Origin: Mesaphorura yosii
Taxonomy: Eukaryota > Arthropoda > Collembola > Poduromorpha > Tullbergiidae
NCBI GenBank assembly: GCA_009869945.1
Contig: WIXG01000137.1
Location: forward strand, 62,001 to 126,000
Length of the DNA: 64,000 nt
Direction of reading: 5' to 3'
The notes beneath the pieces are model-generated. The model was not told where the DNA came from and ran no database searches. It saw nothing but the letters and a program-made list of their open reading frames with translations. Below, piece by piece: positions 13,080 to 23,207 of the stretch; the first letter of the stretch is position 1, and each line of letters starts with the position of its first letter. The position numbers and the translations under genes were made by a program.

Positions 13080-13902
13080 TTAGAGAGTGTTCTGCACGAT
13101 CCAAGTGTAAAAGTGGGCGATCTCCGTGTAAACGCCTGGGAAGCCTGGACGGGCACACTCGAAGCCCTTGGAGACCACACCGGCGAGGATGCCGCCCTTC
13201 ACGAGTGGGCCGCCGGAGTCTCCTTGGCAGCTGTCCTTACCCGCAATACCAGCGCAGATCATTCCGTCGGCAATTCCACTCCCGTACGCCTGGCGGCAGA
13301 CGTCGTCGCTGACCATCGGCACGCTGACTCGCATGAGCACCGTCGGAGACGCTCCGTTGTACTCGAGGTCGCCCCACCCAGCCACGTCGACGTCGCCCGT
13401 TGGGGTGAAGCCTGGCGTGGCAAGGTTGGCTGGCTGCACCCACGCATTGAACTCGAACGGGGCGTTCAGGCGCCAGACAGCGATGTCATTGTAATACTGC
13501 GGGAATCCGCTGTAGTTTGGGTGCAGCACGATCTGCGCCACGGAGCGGGACTGCTCGGTGCCCTCGTTCACGTTGAGCCGGTGCTGCCCGGCGACGACGG
13601 TGTAGCCACTGATGGAGGAGACGGAGCAGTGAGCAGCCGTAACAATCCAGTTTCCGTTGATGATGGAGCCCCCGCAGTAATGACCGCCGCGTTGAATCTC
13701 GACGATGTAAGGAAACTCTCCCTTTTCTGCACACATAAAAACAACAAAAGTATAGGTTTTGAATTTAGTCTTGAATATAAAGTGACTTACGGGCTTCGAC
13801 TCCGCCGACAATCATTGGAACAATTTCCCCGTTGCGGTTACGACGAATGAAGGGAGACGCCGAAGCGAACCCGAGTAGGGCGAGGATGATGAGCACTTTC
13901 AT
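13080..13902 (-). CDS. Secreted trypsin-like serine protease (S1A)
   Basis: Secreted endopeptidase, probably digestive. Exons 13902-13791 and 13726-13080 with a 64-bp GT-AG intron; 252 residues, a usual size for an arthropod trypsin zymogen. Residues 1-15 form a signal peptide (MKVLIILALLGFASA). A short propeptide ends in VPM directly before the mature N-terminus IVGG. The catalytic triad is His70 (TAAHC), Asp118 (NDIAVW) and Ser208 (GDSGGP). Asp202, six residues before the serine, is the S1 Asp189 of trypsins, and both S1 glycines are kept. Six cysteines fit the three disulfides of invertebrate trypsins. Oddities: Lys224 replaces the near-invariant Trp215 (SKG for SWG), and the activation bond follows Met rather than Lys/Arg. 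It could be a diverged non-digestive paralogue, but the active-site residues are all present. Confidence 0.97.
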
Positions 13903-14022
13903 TGTTGAGAAGTTGATCAGTTATTGTTGAAATTCTTGGCCAAGAGTCTTCAAACGTTTAAACCGTTTGCTCGCTCCAATTCCAAGCTGGCTTGATGCTC
14001 GACTGGAACTCGGAGTCTCGCA

Positions 14023-14028
14023 TTTATA
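14023..14028 (-). promoter_or_regulatory. TATA box of the trypsin gene
   Basis: TATAAA on the minus strand, 121 nt upstream of the ATG. A TCA initiator-like word lies near 13994, about 34 nt downstream, predicting a 5' untranslated region of about 90 nt. Assigned by position and consensus only. Confidence 0.6.
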
Positions 14029-14449
14029 CCGGCAAGGCTCATGGTCTCGAGTACACCAGTACGCGAATCCACTTTACATTTTACATGCTGTCAATCATTT
14101 CTGCTGGCACTTCCCTGCCTGAAGACTGAACGACTGAAGCGCTCTCAGCTCAGTCATGTTAGGATGACCTAATTGGGATATTCAGCGTTAAATCCTGCAG
14201 CGCCAGTTGGTTCAATCCCATGCATGAAAGTTATGCCAATTTAGCAGCAGAATTTCCCGATGAGGATGACGCTGACTTAATTCACCAAAATTTCCCAACC
14301 CGGACCGGGCCAACATTGCGCCGGGACTGATCACTGATGAGATCCACAAAATTCCCCTTACGCAGACAAACTGAACTGAAATTCTAGTTAAGGCATTGCT
14401 AATGCAATGAGGACAAGGGTCTTGATTCTTGATGACAAGAATTCACGGG

Positions 14450-14455
14450 TTTATT
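14450..14455 (-). promoter_or_regulatory. Poly(A) signal of WWOX
   Basis: AATAAA on the minus strand, about 110 nt past the WWOX stop codon. It leaves roughly 400 bp before the trypsin TATA box, with no other gene seen in that gap. Confidence 0.65.
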
Positions 14456-14566
14456 TCGTAATTTGCAAGTAAAACGCAGGAATGCTGGAATTCTAATGAA
14501 CATCGAACACTACGACAAACGAACTAGGAACTAGAAATCATGGAGACGCCGTCTGGTCGTGCCTAA

Positions 14567-16215
14567 TTAGCTGCTGGACTTTGACTCTTCTGAGCCTGGA
14601 ATTGCCGCCTGATCCGGTGTCGGTATCAGTCCCATAACTCGTTCGATCATAGCCTTGCTCATGTTCCAAACCTTCACGGCGAGCTCCACGTCGTTTCCGT
14701 TCGCGGTCGCTGCACTCAGCCAGCAATTGTTAAGGTACTGACCACCAACGCCCTTCAGCTCGAACGCGGTTGCTCCCCAAACTGTCGTCGCGGCTGCCTG
14801 CTGTAATGATTTTGTGAAGGGCCGGACGAATGCGAATGCAAGACGGTAGAACCACCAGTGGCGCTGCAGACCGGAGGAGACCATGTTCCCTGGATGGACG
14901 GCGTTACACGTGACTCCGTGAAGCGACCACCGGCGATTGAGCTCCCAAGCCATTAAGATGTTGCACAGCTTCGAGTCGTTGTAGGCCATGAAGGAGTAAA
15001 ACTGCTTCGGTGTGCGAGGAGATAAATACTCTTCTGAAACGTTGTCTCTGTTCATCAAAGACATCCGATGCGATTCTGACGACACCGAAATTATTCGCAC
15101 ATCCGACCCTCCGCGCCTGACGAGGGCAGGTTTGAGCAGCAGTGTGAAGTAAAATTGAGCCAAATGATTGACTTGGAACGTTTCTTCGTAATTGTCTTCA
15201 GTCAGGTGAAATGGCAGCGCAAACACTCCAGCGTTCAGGATCAGAATGTCCAGCGTCTTGTACTTGAGGAGCACTTCGTTGGCGCAGTCCTTCACGCTGT
15301 GGAGGGAGCTCAGGTCAAGTTTCACAAATTCGCAGCGTGCAAGCGGCTTCTCGGAGAGAATTGCCTTGATCGCGGCTTGGGTCTTTGCTTCATCTCGACA
15401 CGCGAAGATTACTTCACAGCCATGAAGCGCGAGCGTCCTCGCAGTCTCGAATCCGATCCCTACGTTGGCTCCTGTGATGAGCGCTCGTTTCGAGGTGAGG
15501 TCAAGTCCGGTGATGACATGCTCGGCCGTTGATGAGGCGTCGAAGCGTTGCTTGAAATCGTACAGGGAAGTCTTCATCTCGGTTGCGAAGGCTAATCGAG
15601 GGTCGGTCGATGTTTCTTTGCCGCTGCCTTCTTCGATAAAGATAATTTGCCCGTCAGGTTGCACTTTTCTAGTCCAGCCGTAAGGCAGATCTGAAAATAA
15701 GAATCAGTCAATCATTCGGGTGCTCAACAGCCAATAGCATTGCATTTTTGCTTTTCGGGTGATAAACTTACCTGTCGGCACAACTTTTCTTTTGCCAGAC
15801 CGTGGATGAGTCCAGTGCGTCGATTCAGTGTTGTGACTGCGAACAAAAGTCAAACCAAAAGTTAACCCACCAACAACTTAACAACTTCTGCTTAAAGTGT
15901 GCATTTCCTGTTCCTGCTCACGTTAAACAGCTTAACCTCGTTCACATAAACCATCACCACACAACCCCTGATTAAATACGGAAAAAGGGGCGTGAGGCTT
16001 TGATCCTGACCCTTAATTACTCGCCCGGCACGCAAACCCAAAGACAACTTTTAACTTTGACTTAAATTGTTAATAATCTTGATAATTATTGGATATAAAC
16101 GACTGAAACTTAAAACTTACTCTGCGTAGTAAACTCGGTTGTCTTCGTGCACTCTTTCTTCCCATCCTGATGGAAGTTCGTCTTCGCTATCCGTGTCACC
16201 TAAATACGCTGCCAT
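14567..16215 (-). CDS. Wwox: WW domain-containing oxidoreductase (WWOX)
   Basis: Exons 16215-16121, 15836-15772 and 15690-14567, with introns of 284 and 81 bp; all junctions are GT-AG and in phase, giving 427 residues (human WWOX has 414). WW domain 1 (~13-46) has both signature tryptophans and Pro (GWEER... HWTHP). A GKRK basic stretch links it to WW domain 2 (~55-86), which has the first Trp but Ser/Thr where the second would be; vertebrate WW2 is also atypical there (Tyr). The short-chain dehydrogenase domain follows: TGANVGIG cofactor motif at 126-133, LNAG, the SVSSES serine, and YNDSK with Tyr290 and Lys294. Known family roles are in metabolism, stress and growth control through PPxY partners; the physiological substrate is not settled. 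It shares a 518-bp promoter region with FAM32A. Confidence 0.97.
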
Positions 16216-16733
16216 TCCGTACTGCAATTAAATTAATTTTCAATGCGGGCAGAGAAGAAATCAACAAGACAAGTTCTCAGCGACTCCAGTTGGAATCCAG
16301 TCCGCTTGTTTGAAAATCTCCCTCTTGATGTCTCAGCCTGTTGCAGTACAAGAAAAGAAAGAGAATTTGTTAATAGAGAGAAACCGTCATTAAATGTGAC
16401 AATAAACGGGAAAAGGGACTTTAGTTTACCTACTTTAAACGTCCATCCTAGAAACATCCCCAAATTCTCAATGTATCAAAAACATTAGTTGACTATAGTA
16501 TATGTGTGTATGTCTGCATTTGTAACAATTTTGGTTGTTTAAAAGTGCGCAACAAAGACACCTCTTACAAAACTGCTGCGCGCACCTTCGTTCGAACTGA
16601 ACTTTGTGTTGCAATTTCGATTTCTAGAAATTATCTTAGCATAATCTTGAAATCTACTCGGCACTCGACTAAGCTTTGGATATCAGTTATTTCAGCAATT
16701 AGTAATTGGACTAACCCGTCACTTGAAGATACA
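16216..16733. promoter_or_regulatory. Shared promoter region of WWOX and FAM32A
   Basis: The two genes are head to head with 518 bp between start codons, so both promoters and both 5' untranslated regions must fit here. No TATA box or strong initiator is evident for either gene, as expected for housekeeping-type divergent promoters. An acceptor-like TTGCAG a few bases before the WWOX ATG hints at a 5' untranslated intron, but I cannot place a donor. Confidence 0.55.
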
Positions 16734-17310
16734 ATGTCGGACTACGACGTAGTTCCCCGTACGGGATCACTGAAATTAAAGAAAATTGCTGACCACGGGA
16801 TTAAAAAGTAAGTTAATTAATTACTGCATGGACTAATTACGGTTAGCTGCTGAATATAAGTATGAAGGCGAGGGCGAGCGTAGACTAACACGGAATTTGT
16901 ATTTGTGTAGGAAAAAGAAGAAGAATACCGACTCCAACCAAGGTTCCACATCCGGAAGTGGAAGCACCAGCTCGTCGAGCTCAAATCCACCGAAATCTGA
17001 AGTCGACATTGACGCAGAGATCGAAGCCAAGATTGCGGAACGAAATACGTTACTAAACAAAACAAAACACGAATTACGATACTACCAGAATACGCAACGG
17101 ATGGTAAGTGCGGCCCTGAAGTTAATTTCCTAATTCTTTTATATGACTTTAACGATTAAATGCTCATGTCCGTCGTTTCAATTGCAGCAAGAGAAGCGAG
17201 TCATGGAGAAGGCATCGAAAACCCACAAGATGAGGGTGGAAGAATTTAATCGGCATCTAGACAACTTGACGGAGCACTTCGACATTCCAAAGGTGTCGTG
17301 GACAAAATAA
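16734..17310 (+). CDS. FAM32A: FAM32A homologue (spliceosome-associated protein)
   Basis: Exons 16734-16807, 16911-17103 and 17188-17310, with introns of 103 and 84 bp; 129 residues against 112 in human. The N-terminus (SLKLKK followed by a poly-Lys run) matches the start of FAM32A. The last 40 residues are highly conserved: QEKRVMEKASKTHKMRVEEF, then NRHLDNLTEHFD and the terminal IPKVSWTK. The middle differs, with a Ser/Gly-rich linker at ~35-50 and an acidic then charged helical stretch. In other animals FAM32A is a small nuclear protein of the late spliceosome, where its C-terminus reaches the catalytic centre during exon ligation; the identical C-terminus here suggests the same role. Alternatives are unlikely. 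Confidence 0.97.
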
Positions 17311-17488
17311 GCTTGGGTGCGATGTCAGAAATTATCGATTGCCAGCGTTAACTTCAACATTGTGTTATAAATTGTCCATTTTGTAAATTTATTTCGTTAA
17401 AGTCGCTAGCTCCACTAGAATTTATGTATCCAGGATCAGTCTACTGATAGAGGCAGCCGTCTGCTGTTGTAAATATCTCTGTTTTATA

Positions 17489-17494
17489 AATAAA
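17489..17494 (+). promoter_or_regulatory. Poly(A) signal of FAM32A
   Basis: AATAAA about 180 nt past the FAM32A stop codon, in a clean AT-rich context. It is the first canonical hexamer downstream. Confidence 0.75.
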
Positions 17495-18464
17495 GTCATA
17501 AGTACCCGTTTTAATTCTAATTATCAGTTAACGATGTCCGCATCGATTTTTAAAATCCATCACACGAAAGCGACGTGGACCTCAAGAAAGTATTTCGTTT
17601 TCCTCGCCCCGTGGCCCGCGATGCAAATGAAAGCTGTAATCAGAAATCAATCGTTCTCATCAAACATTAATGACACGTCTTAATTTATCCATTAACCCCT
17701 TCTTATGCCGATAGTCTATAATTAACCATTATCATTCATCGCGTTCATTGTTTTGCGGTTTTCAATTGAAATTGAGAAATTGGCATCTGGATCGAGCTAT
17801 CGGCTATCCAACCTGGCGTGCAGTCATTCGCGGTCGCATTCCACAGATAAGAATCAGTCGCAGTCGTCGTCAATAATTGATCATCGATTCTTTAACTATT
17901 CCGAATGCGTTGAGTAGAGCTCTGAAATTACCGTCGCTATGCCGTATCAAGCGGAGATGGAAGCATTGGAATTGACCAGGAATTGATGCCCATGCATGCC
18001 ACCAGTGAACTCGTAATAAGAAATTATTTCTGGCTAGAAAACTACGCAGTTGGTGGCTGGTGGTTTAGTATTTACAGAGATAAGAAATCAGTACGGATGT
18101 TATGCGATGTTGGAATTGGAAGGAATGGAAAGCTCGAGCGTGCAATTGCAATGCAATGGAAGCAAGAAATTGTCTCTCTTGAGTCTTGAGGCGAGCAGGA
18201 AAGAAAACCGATAACGATAAGGTCGGTAGTGCAACAAGCAGCTCGGTTTCTTGTCACGCTATAATTTTAATCAATTGCCCAGCACATTTTGCTACAGCTT
18301 AGCTTCGGCCACGATTCTTCTTCATAATTACGAGAGACAAGTCTGCAATTTAAGAATAAATCGCAATTCGATGAAATCGAAATCGGCTGAGCAATCCAGC
18401 AATCCCAATCGCTTCGGTCTCGTGCCTTCGTCGCCAGTTTAATATCAGGTCGAGGAGGTCCAAA

Positions 18465-18470
18465 TTTATT
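18465..18470 (-). promoter_or_regulatory. Poly(A) signal of the Ser/Arg/Tyr-rich protein gene
   Basis: AATAAA on the minus strand, about 105 nt past the stop codon at 18576. It supports that stop as the true end of the gene. Confidence 0.65.
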
Positions 18471-18575
18471 TATCTACCAAGAAACTACGTACATGACAAT
18501 TAAAACAAAAGGTCACATCCAGCGAGCCATCGGCCATCGGCATCCTCGTCGTTCGTGGGCGTGGTTCGACTCGAC

Positions 18576-19907
18576 TCACAGGCGTGGGCGCAACGAAGCG
18601 CCTCGCTCTTCCATTCGACGGCGGTAATTTTCCTCGTCTTCCTCCAGCGCCGCCTCCAACTTGGCCCGTCGATTCGTCCTGTCGAACTCCGTGCCCTGGC
18701 CAGCTCCAACGTCAAGGTTGTCGAGGAACTCGGAGCGTGCGCGCGCCTGCGACCGAGCTCGAAGGTCGACTCCGTAGGCTCTCGCGTAGGCGTCGAGCTT
18801 GCTTTCTTCGTAGCCGGTGTCCGCCTCCCGAAACTCAGACACTGCTCGCTTCGAACGGCGGGAGCCGCTGTAGTCGTAGTCGAGCGCTTCCGTGGCGCCA
18901 CTCGTTTCCCTGAACTCCGACTGGGCTCGATTCGACCTGCGGTAGTCCGAAGCCGATGTCGACGCCAAGTTACCATACTCGGTCGTGACTTCGCCGCTTG
19001 ATTTGACCACATTCCATTGCTGTGCTGCAGTATGATAGGGCAAGTAGAACTTGCGAGTGGTGGTCGTTGTAACGGTGCGGGTCGGGTAGTGATGATGATG
19101 ATGATACTCAGGGGCAGGTGGCTGGTATGCGGGGGCAGCCGGTGCTGCAGGCTGAGTCACGTAGTAGTTATTTGGGGAGTAGACGTGGAAATGCTTGTGG
19201 GTAGGGGTGTAGTTGTAGACTGGGGGCGTGGGGCGGTAGGTCAGGTTCACTTTCACATTGCCGTCGGTGCCCATCAGCGACAGCACGTTTCTCGTGTATG
19301 AAAGCACGTCGTACAAAGCTTCAGTGTCAGATTTTCCAGTGCTGCTGTAGGCTGCCGCGTATGAAACTGGGGCTGGCGTGTCCCTGCTCAAATCTGGACA
19401 ATGGGCACAGATTTCAAACAAATTCCAGTCATAAATCAAGCCACCAAGTCCCAAATTACCCATAGTCCGTTAATTTACCAAGAAAAGGTGTCTTGCTTCT
19501 TGCCCGAGCATCTATCGCATTCGCTGCTACAAGCGCCTTTGAGTAATCGTACTCAGAAGCGCCCGTGCCAGAGACTGCTGAGACGACAGAGTATTCCCGA
19601 TCCGTAGTGCGTCGGTCCTCCACTTCAGAAATTCGGGTCAGCCTCTTGCTTGACGAGTACTCGTTCGAGTTCGAGTAGTCTGACTCCACAGAGTTTCTGA
19701 AATTGATTCCATAATATCTGGCGTACGCGTCGAGCTTGCTTTCAGTAGCTGTAATACAAGCGGAAGTAATCAAAGGTGTCAAAGGTCAAGGTCAGTGATA
19801 AAAGTCGAAACAGGCGGTGGCGTAAAATTACCTGATTGATAGCCGTCACTGAGCACCGAAACGCTCCGTTCGCGACTGGCGCGGTCTGGAAACAGAGTTG
19901 CGGGCAT
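18576..19907 (-). CDS. Unrecognised Ser/Arg/Tyr-rich repeat protein
   Basis: I do not recognise this family. Exons 19907-19832, 19748-19479 and 19393-18576 join through GT-AG introns of 83 and 85 bp in consistent phase, giving 387 residues. There is no signal peptide or membrane segment, so it is probably intracellular. Two copies of a motif, SKLDAYARYYG and SKLDAYARAYG, lie near the N- and C-termini, each followed by an Arg-rich stretch. A SEF(R/L) motif occurs three times in the C-terminal third (AQSEFRE, AVSEFRE, ARSEFLD). The centre is rich in Pro, Tyr, His and Thr, with runs of His and of Thr. The C-terminus is acidic then basic and probably helical. A noncoding first exon may end at 20000, with a further 83-bp intron (19999-19917). 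The low-complexity makeup could suit a cytoskeletal or muscle scaffold, but nothing proves that. Confidence 0.8.
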
Positions 19908-21868
19908 CTTGACGATCTAAAAACCATAAGAATGCCAATAAACTTATCAGCATGCATGCTCGCACACCCAAATAACAAGCTCTAACCGTATTAGCTTACT
20001 TTTAATTGAAGAATGCAAATGCGGAATCTGAGCTACCAGACAGACGACCAGCACCGCGAGAGTTCAGTCCTTATCGGTTTGAGATGTTATCTGACTGCAC
20101 TGCACCGCACACAATCACCAACTGCCGAACTGTTCCTGCTTGGGAGTCCGGATTCCGTTCTAGGATCTAGTTTGATCCAAGAATCCCGATTCTATAAATA
20201 GCATCGTCTTGTGTGGATATTTTTGGTTAAGCGTCGAGGAGCACGTCGAATCGGGAGTCGTCTGCTCTGCTCTGATTTATGAACTCGATCAGGCAGTGCA
20301 GCGGAAGATGAAGTCTAGTCTGGGAGTCTGCTAGAACAAAAACTTAAAACGGATTCTATTCTAACGACTCTTGTCCCATATTACTACGACTACGACCAAG
20401 TTCAAGATCACCTTCATTTGAATATTCTTCTATATTCTTTTTTCTTTCTTCTCACACTGGTTTGGTTTAGCTTATCTTATAGCATGTAACAAGAAGTGAT
20501 GTGAGTCGAGCGTGGGCAGGGCAGGCGCAGGGCAGGACGCAGGCACGGGCAATGAAATTTTGGCGTTGGTCCAGAAGATGAAAAGCACGAACTGATCTTA
20601 ATTGATGAATTAAGGAGATCTTCGACTAGGCTTGGCACATCGCATCAGAGAAGTTTGTGTTGGACGTTGGTAGCCAGAAACACACGATTCTACGACTCGA
20701 CTCGTGTAATTGTGTTTATTTAAGGAACAAGATAAATGAAACGTTAATCTAGTCTATTGTCGCCTATCACCTTCAATGCTATCTAGCTAAGCTATCTTCT
20801 CGGAGATGTAGTTAGCCAGAGCCAAAAGCCAGAAGATTAAGATTGGACCTTGAATCTCGAATCTTCGTCGCCGTGCCATCAGTTTTCATCTTCGGCTCGA
20901 AATGAAGAAAAGAAAACGGGCATGAAGATTACTACCGAAGATTTGTCAACACGCGAGACCTGTATACGAATTGTGAAGAATGAAGTCAAGGTGTTCGTTC
21001 AATTGTTCAACGGTTTCTTAAAGATGATTAATGAGCAGAGCAGAAGCGGAGCGAGAGAGCGAGTGTCTCGTTCCCATTTTTCTAACTGAGCTTTACGTAT
21101 TTCTTATGACTTTCATCTTTTTCAGACTCATTGCAGAGTAAAACACTAAAACACAAGATTAAACTGTCAGGGAGCACTGAAAATGAAGTCGCACTGATTT
21201 AATTTGGAAATTGACGCGATTTGACACGAAATGAAAGGGAAATTAACTCGCATTACTCGGGATTAGTTTGTTCGGAGAAAGATCTTAAATTGTCTCATCT
21301 CGCCTCATTACGAATTCATCTCTCGCATTCTTTCTCTTCTGTTCGTACTCAGACAGCTAAAATAATGACTTCAGGAAAATGAAAGAATAATCTCCCGTAC
21401 GGAGGAAAGAATTGATCCATTTTGATTTGTAATGACTTTCTGCTGGGTGCCAGAATAGCATTAAGACGAGTAATTTCCTTTCTCGTACAACTCCGACGAG
21501 GCAAGCCTCCTCCAGCAAATCTTCGAGAGTTTTCCGTCGCCTGCCTTCTTCGCATAAATTAGCAGTTCATGAATGCCTATCAGCCAAAAACAGATTAATT
21601 CAATGTAAATCAACTGCACTGCAAGGCAGAGCACGTGAGAATGAAGGATGAGCAAAAAAATGACCATCAATTAATCATTTGATTAGCGTATGTTAGCGAT
21701 TTAATTTTTATTCAGCAGGAGCGAAAAGATAATTAATTGAGTTGACAGTTGAGCACGTTACGTTAGTAGAAAAGGCCATAAGATAATAGAATTTTGCATG
21801 AAACTACAGTGAAGAGATGGTGAATTTAAGGAGAAATCTTGAATCATGAATCCGGCTGACAGATTTGA
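19908..21868. other. Upstream region of the repeat-protein gene and gene-free stretch
   Basis: The left part likely holds a 5' untranslated intron (19917-19999) and the promoter of the minus-strand gene. A near-palindromic CTATAAATAG at 20192-20201 can be read as a TATA box on either strand; on the minus strand it would place a start near 20165. From 20,250 to 21,700 I see no coding signal. An AATAAA on the minus strand at 21712-21707 may serve the small secreted peptide gene to the right. Confidence 0.45.
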
Positions 21869-22120
21869 TTACGATTTGCCAAAAGAAGAGAATATATCAA
21901 ACTCGCCCTGAGCCATGTCCATACCCTTTGAGATGAATTCCGTGACCGGGTTCGAGTCCGCCGTCGTCTCGCTTCCCAACTCGTTGTCGTCGTCGTTCGA
22001 ATCTGGAACCGGCACCGGTGCTGGCGGAAGTGCAACCGCATCCGCGGCGTGACTAGTGAAGAGGACAGCCATGACGAAGAACATGGCGAGAATCAGCTTG
22101 AGTTTGAGCGTAGAAGACAT
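21869..22120 (-). CDS. Small secreted acidic peptide, unrecognised
   Basis: Single-exon frame of 83 residues. The first ~26 residues form a strong signal peptide (basic start, then LILAMFFVMAVLF, then SHA before a likely cleavage site). The mature part of ~57 residues begins Pro-rich (ALPPAPVPVP), continues with an Asp/Asn/Glu-rich stretch, and ends in a likely amphipathic segment (EFISKGMDMAQGEFDIFSSF). It has no cysteine and no dibasic processing site, which argues against a disulfide-rich peptide or a multi-copy neuropeptide precursor. Support is the signal peptide, GC-rich third positions and an AATAAA about 155 nt downstream (21712-21707). I do not recognise the family. A secreted peptide of hemolymph or gut is possible, but function is unknown. 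Confidence 0.65.
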   Translation of the reverse strand: MSSTLKLKLILAMFFVMAVLFTSHAADAVALPPAPVPVPDSNDDDNELGSETTADSNPVTEFISKGMDMAQGEFDIFSSFGKS

Positions 22121-23207
22121 CTTGATAAATAAGGTGTTGGTTGCTTTGCTGGGGGCTGGAGGCTGGGAGAAGTTCAGGAGTTGTTTGCCTTACTGATTTC
22201 AGGAGAAGAGTGATTTGTGGTCAAGTACTATTCTTGACAAATCAGGAGTTTACTCGATTGGGACCAGAAATCCGAAATCAGGCCAGGGCATGAACCAGAA
22301 AGAGAAACGCCAGGGCCATCGACTCCAGATTCTGATGAACCCTGAAACATCGGTTCGGGCCGAGGCATGAACCCAAGAATTCTGTCAGCCATCTGGGGCA
22401 TTGACCGACCTGGTTTACTTGCCCTTGGCGGCGTTCCGGCTGTCCCGAAGGATTTTTTACGCCCGCCCAGGTAAAGATTCATGTCAAAGATTCATGTCAA
22501 AGATGCATAAACGACGAGGCGATGATGATGAATTTATTTGTCGCACCCAAATTGCATGGAAATTGGGCTCATTTTTGTCTACCCGCGCCCGAGCCTGACT
22601 CGTCGAGAACCCGGACTTCATTTACTCGTATGCCAATCAATCTTAGCCTAATGCGTACACGTAAGTGTAAACGTAAATGTTTAAGCAATTTGATCGCATC
22701 AAGTCACCAAAGTCACTATCAACTCCAAAGTCCCACCACACTCGTGTGTCTGTCTGCGTTTGTGTCTGTGCTGGGCAGATAATGTCAGTCATCTCAACAT
22801 ATCGTCTTCGCAGCCTTCATAAGAGCTGCGAGGGCTTCACGTTGTGACGTTGTCATTTCGTAATTCCGCTATTCCACAATTCCACATCTCGCGAGCCATG
22901 GCACGACGCGGAAATTGCATCTTTCATCTCTCACTGATCACTTTCACCAATCTCTCGTGCGTGCGTGCATCGCCTCATGCGTTATACGCCCTTGTCTCCT
23001 TGACACGCCACCGCCGCCACCACCACCGCGCCGTTGGTTTCGTTGTGTTGTCATGCATTATACAATTTTGAATTTTTAGGTTTATATTTGCCAAATTCTG
23101 CACTGCGATTAAGTGATTCAACAGCTCAGGAACTCGAGAATTCGTAATTCGTGATTTCGTGTATTTTGGCTGCCCACCGAAGCGGTGGCGGTGCAGGGCA
23201 GGGCAAA
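22121..23207. other. Divergent intergenic stretch
   Basis: Lies between the start of the minus-strand secreted peptide gene and the start of the plus-strand membrane protein gene, so both promoters should be here. A TCAGT initiator-like word on the minus strand near 22,196 would give the peptide gene a ~75-nt leader; no TATA box is seen about 30 nt upstream of it. No coding region is supported. Confidence 0.5.

Larger units (their letters stand above)
17311..18575. other. Convergent intergenic stretch with two 3' ends
   Basis: Contains the 3' untranslated region of FAM32A from the left and that of the minus-strand unknown gene from the right, ending near its AATAAA at 18470-18465. No coding region is supported in between. 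Sequence from about 17,500 to 18,400 shows no recognisable element. Confidence 0.6.

Noticed and set aside
13008-13850. Plus-strand 280-codon frame over the trypsin gene
   Set aside because: Antisense shadow of the GC-rich trypsin exons; the minus strand encodes all catalytic motifs.
20193-20200. Plus-strand TATAAATA as a promoter for a rightward gene
   Set aside because: No plausible plus-strand gene follows within 3 kb; the near-palindrome more likely serves the minus-strand gene or is chance.
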